Assembly (NCBI GenBank): GCA_937871355.1
Contig: CALMPX010000086.1
Span: 1 to 9,109 of the forward strand
From: an uncultured Bdellovibrio sp.
GTDB lineage: Bacteria > Bdellovibrionota > Bdellovibrionia > Bdellovibrionales > Bdellovibrionaceae
Reading direction: 5' to 3'
DNA length: 9,109 nt
Numbering within the stretch: position 1 is the stretch's first letter; every line of letters begins with the position of its first letter. The notes beneath the pieces were generated by a model that was given only the letters and a program-made list of their open reading frames with translations, made no database searches and was not told the origin of the DNA. Positions 7,653 to 9,109 of the stretch are shown piece by piece. A program made the position numbers and the translations under genes.

Positions 7653-8504
7653 ATGGAAGATATTCTTAAATCAGGCCAATCGGTCGAACTTCTTAAAGAA
7701 CTGCATATTCTCACCGTTGATGGAAAACTTAATCAAGATAGTCGGCGCAAGTTGAAGCAAGTAAACCACTTGTTTCATTTTATTGAGCCTCTGATGAAAG
7801 ATACATTAGATAATAAAAAAAGAATGAATCTTATCGACCACGGAGCAGGTAAGTCTTACCTAGGATTTATTCTTTATGATTTATTTGTTAAAAATAAGTC
7901 ATACCAAGATCAGTGTCATCTTTATGGTATCGAAACTCGTTCTGAATTGGTGACAAAGTCCCAAGATTTAGCGCAAAGATTAAAATTTAAAAATATGAAC
8001 TTTTTGAATTTATCCGTCGAAGCCTCGATGACCTCTGATCAAGTACCGTCGAATATTGATATCGTGACAGCTTTACATGCTTGTGACACGGCAACTGATG
8101 ATGCCATTAAGTTTGCTTTAAAAAGGGAGTCTCAATACATTGTGCTGGTCCCTTGTTGCCAGGCCGAAGTAGCCAGTCACCTTAAGCAAAGTAAAAAGTT
8201 TTTAGCTCAACAGGCGCTAACTGAGATATACAGACATGCCATTCATACGCGTGAATTTGGCAGTCACTTGACGAATGTTCTACGTTGCTTACAGCTCGAG
8301 GCTTTTGGATATCAAGTCACAGTGACGGAATTAGTGGGTTTTGAGCACTCAATGAAAAATGAATTGATTATTGCTAAAAAAATTGAAAAACCTCGTCCGC
8401 GTTTTGCTCATAAAATGAAAGAGATTCTAAATCAATTTGGATTACATGATTTAGAATCTCGTTTTTTTACGCCGGTAATTAATTCGAATGAATCTGTAAA
8501 CTAA
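7653..8504 (+). CDS. SAM-dependent methyltransferase, Methyltransf_32 type
   Basis: This is a 283-residue class I methyltransferase. SAM motif I is IDHGAGKSYLG (61-71). YGIETR (91-96) ends the second strand, with Glu94 positioned to bind the SAM ribose. ALHACDTATDDAI (140-152) and VPCCQ (166-170) are the HAC-D and PCC signatures I associate with Methyltransf_32 proteins (the GSTCD/METTL25-like group). The substrate is unknown; RNA is a guess based on the rnhA neighbour. The ATG lies four bases after the rnhA stop, and the only Shine-Dalgarno-like bases (GGGG, 7638-7641) are inside rnhA, so translation is probably coupled. The last 28 codons contain a perfect 14-bp hairpin with a T-tract (8421-8468). 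The stop codon overlaps that of the convergent beta-barrel gene. Confidence 0.85.
   Translation: MEDILKSGQSVELLKELHILTVDGKLNQDSRRKLKQVNHLFHFIEPLMKDTLDNKKRMNLIDHGAGKSYLGFILYDLFVKNKSYQDQCHLYGIETRSELVTKSQDLAQRLKFKNMNFLNLSVEASMTSDQVPSNIDIVTALHACDTATDDAIKFALKRESQYIVLVPCCQAEVASHLKQSKKFLAQQALTEIYRHAIHTREFGSHLTNVLRCLQLEAFGYQVTVTELVGFEHSMKNELIIAKKIEKPRPRFAHKMKEILNQFGLHDLESRFFTPVINSNESVN
8421..8468. terminator. Perfect 14-bp hairpin with T7, inside the methyltransferase gene; probably bidirectional
   Basis: GAGATTCTAAATCA (8421-8434) and TGATTTAGAATCTC (8447-8460) are exact reverse complements around a 12-base loop. On the plus strand, G and seven T (8462-8468) follow. Read on the minus strand the stem is followed by TTTCATTTTA, so it can also end the convergent beta-barrel transcript, whose stop codon lies 40 bases before the stem. 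On the plus strand it lies within the coding region, 34 bases before the methyltransferase stop codon. The stem is AT-rich (4 of 14 pairs are G-C), so its strength is uncertain. Confidence 0.7.
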
Positions 8505-9109
8505 AATAAATAGGCTAGACCAATACGGTAAGTCACAGCGGAACTATTGTAGCTATAAGTATCATTTTCCTGGTTACGAGATGAGAAAGCAATTCCACTC
8601 GTCAGGCGCCCAAAATCGATTTTATAGGTGGCTTTCGCCTCGACCTCAAATAATGTGCCGATAGAAGTGGTTGTAGAACTGTTAACATCGGTAGGCAGCA
8701 GAATATAAGCTCCAAGACTGGAGCCGATAAGTATTTTACCTTGATTGTAGAACGAGTATTCAGGAACAAAACCGAGCATTTTATTCATCGATTTAGTTAA
8801 CGCCACGGTTGTCGTGTTCACCTGATAGAAAAACGTGTCTTCTTGTAAACGTGCTACGCCTGCGAGAGCCCACTTTTCATTTAATGTGTATTTGTAACCA
8901 GCAAACAAAGTCAATAAAGACACTTGCGGATCTTGAATTGTTGTATTGTTGGTCGTTGGGTTTAATTTAGAACTGTAATATGAAAATGATCCGAATACAT
9001 TTTGAGAGTTCTCTAAGTAATGATCCACAGACAAATTCATCCCCAAACCAATATCAGATCTTAAGATGGCTTCAGCTGTTGATGATTTTCCTGCAAGTTC
9101 GCTGAAAAC
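8501..9109 (-). CDS. Outer-membrane beta-barrel protein, C-terminal part (5' end outside window)
   Basis: The reading frame on the minus strand is open to the right edge, with 202 residues visible. The TTG near 9046 is internal: 21 further codons are in frame upstream (ending ...RSDIGLGMNL). The protein is made of alternating amphipathic segments rich in Tyr, Ser, Thr and Asn, such as FGSFSYYSS, LFAGYKYTL, KWALAGVARL and IGSSLGAYILL, and ends in YRIGLAYLF with a terminal Phe, the usual BAM recognition signal. An outer-membrane barrel is therefore inferred; the family is not recognised and the signal peptide is not in the window. The C-terminus resembles that of the barrel encoded at 2505-3413 (YRLGITYTY), so the two may be distant relatives. 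The gene converges on the methyltransferase gene and their stop codons share bases 8502-8503. Confidence 0.8.
   Translation of the reverse strand, partial: VFSELAGKSSTAEAILRSDIGLGMNLSVDHYLENSQNVFGSFSYYSSKLNPTTNNTTIQDPQVSLLTLFAGYKYTLNEKWALAGVARLQEDTFFYQVNTTTVALTKSMNKMLGFVPEYSFYNQGKILIGSSLGAYILLPTDVNSSTTTSIGTLFEVEAKATYKIDFGRLTSGIAFSSRNQENDTYSYNSSAVTYRIGLAYLF

Overview
The window reads as chromosomal DNA of a Gram-negative (diderm) bacterium. It carries two proteins built like outer-membrane beta-barrels, a lipoprotein with a clear lipobox, a Sec-type secreted protein and Shine-Dalgarno sites. It is AT-rich (below about 40 % G+C by eye). A large lipoprotein met-zincin, an RNase HI with a C-terminal hybrid-binding domain and a UvrD/RecB-type helicase-nuclease together remind me of Bdellovibrionota (Bdellovibrio-like predators). 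That assignment is inference from memory and not proven by the window. I see no tRNA, rRNA, CRISPR array, transposase or phage gene.

Layout. Bases 2-1795 (+) are the C-terminal part of a UvrD/AddA-like helicase with a RecB-type nuclease domain; the gene runs off the left edge. Bases 1887-2285 (+) encode a small secreted protein of unknown function. The 219-base gap at 2286-2504 holds a long imperfect stem-loop ending in seven T (2379-2450), which is a terminator, an attenuator or the end of a small RNA. Next is an apparent two-gene operon: an outer-membrane beta-barrel (2505-3413) and a 1130-residue lipoprotein metalloprotease of the met-zincin type (3459-6851), closed by a textbook intrinsic terminator (6874-6908). 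A second two-gene operon follows: rnhA (6929-7648), whose product carries a viroplasmin-like hybrid-binding domain at its C-terminus, and a Methyltransf_32-type SAM-dependent methyltransferase (7653-8504). It meets a convergent gene for another outer-membrane beta-barrel (8501 to beyond 9109, minus strand); the two stop codons overlap.

How the genes work together. The beta-barrel and metalloprotease are probably co-transcribed and both belong to the cell envelope, so a surface or periplasmic protease with a barrel partner is plausible. RNase HI and the methyltransferase are four bases apart and probably translationally coupled; a shared nucleic-acid role is only a guess. The most notable non-coding features are the structured element at 2359-2450, the lack of promoter space before rnhA, and a perfect 14-bp terminator-like hairpin inside the end of the methyltransferase gene. 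If that hairpin worked on the plus strand, the mRNA would end before the stop codon. No clearly new multi-gene system is visible.
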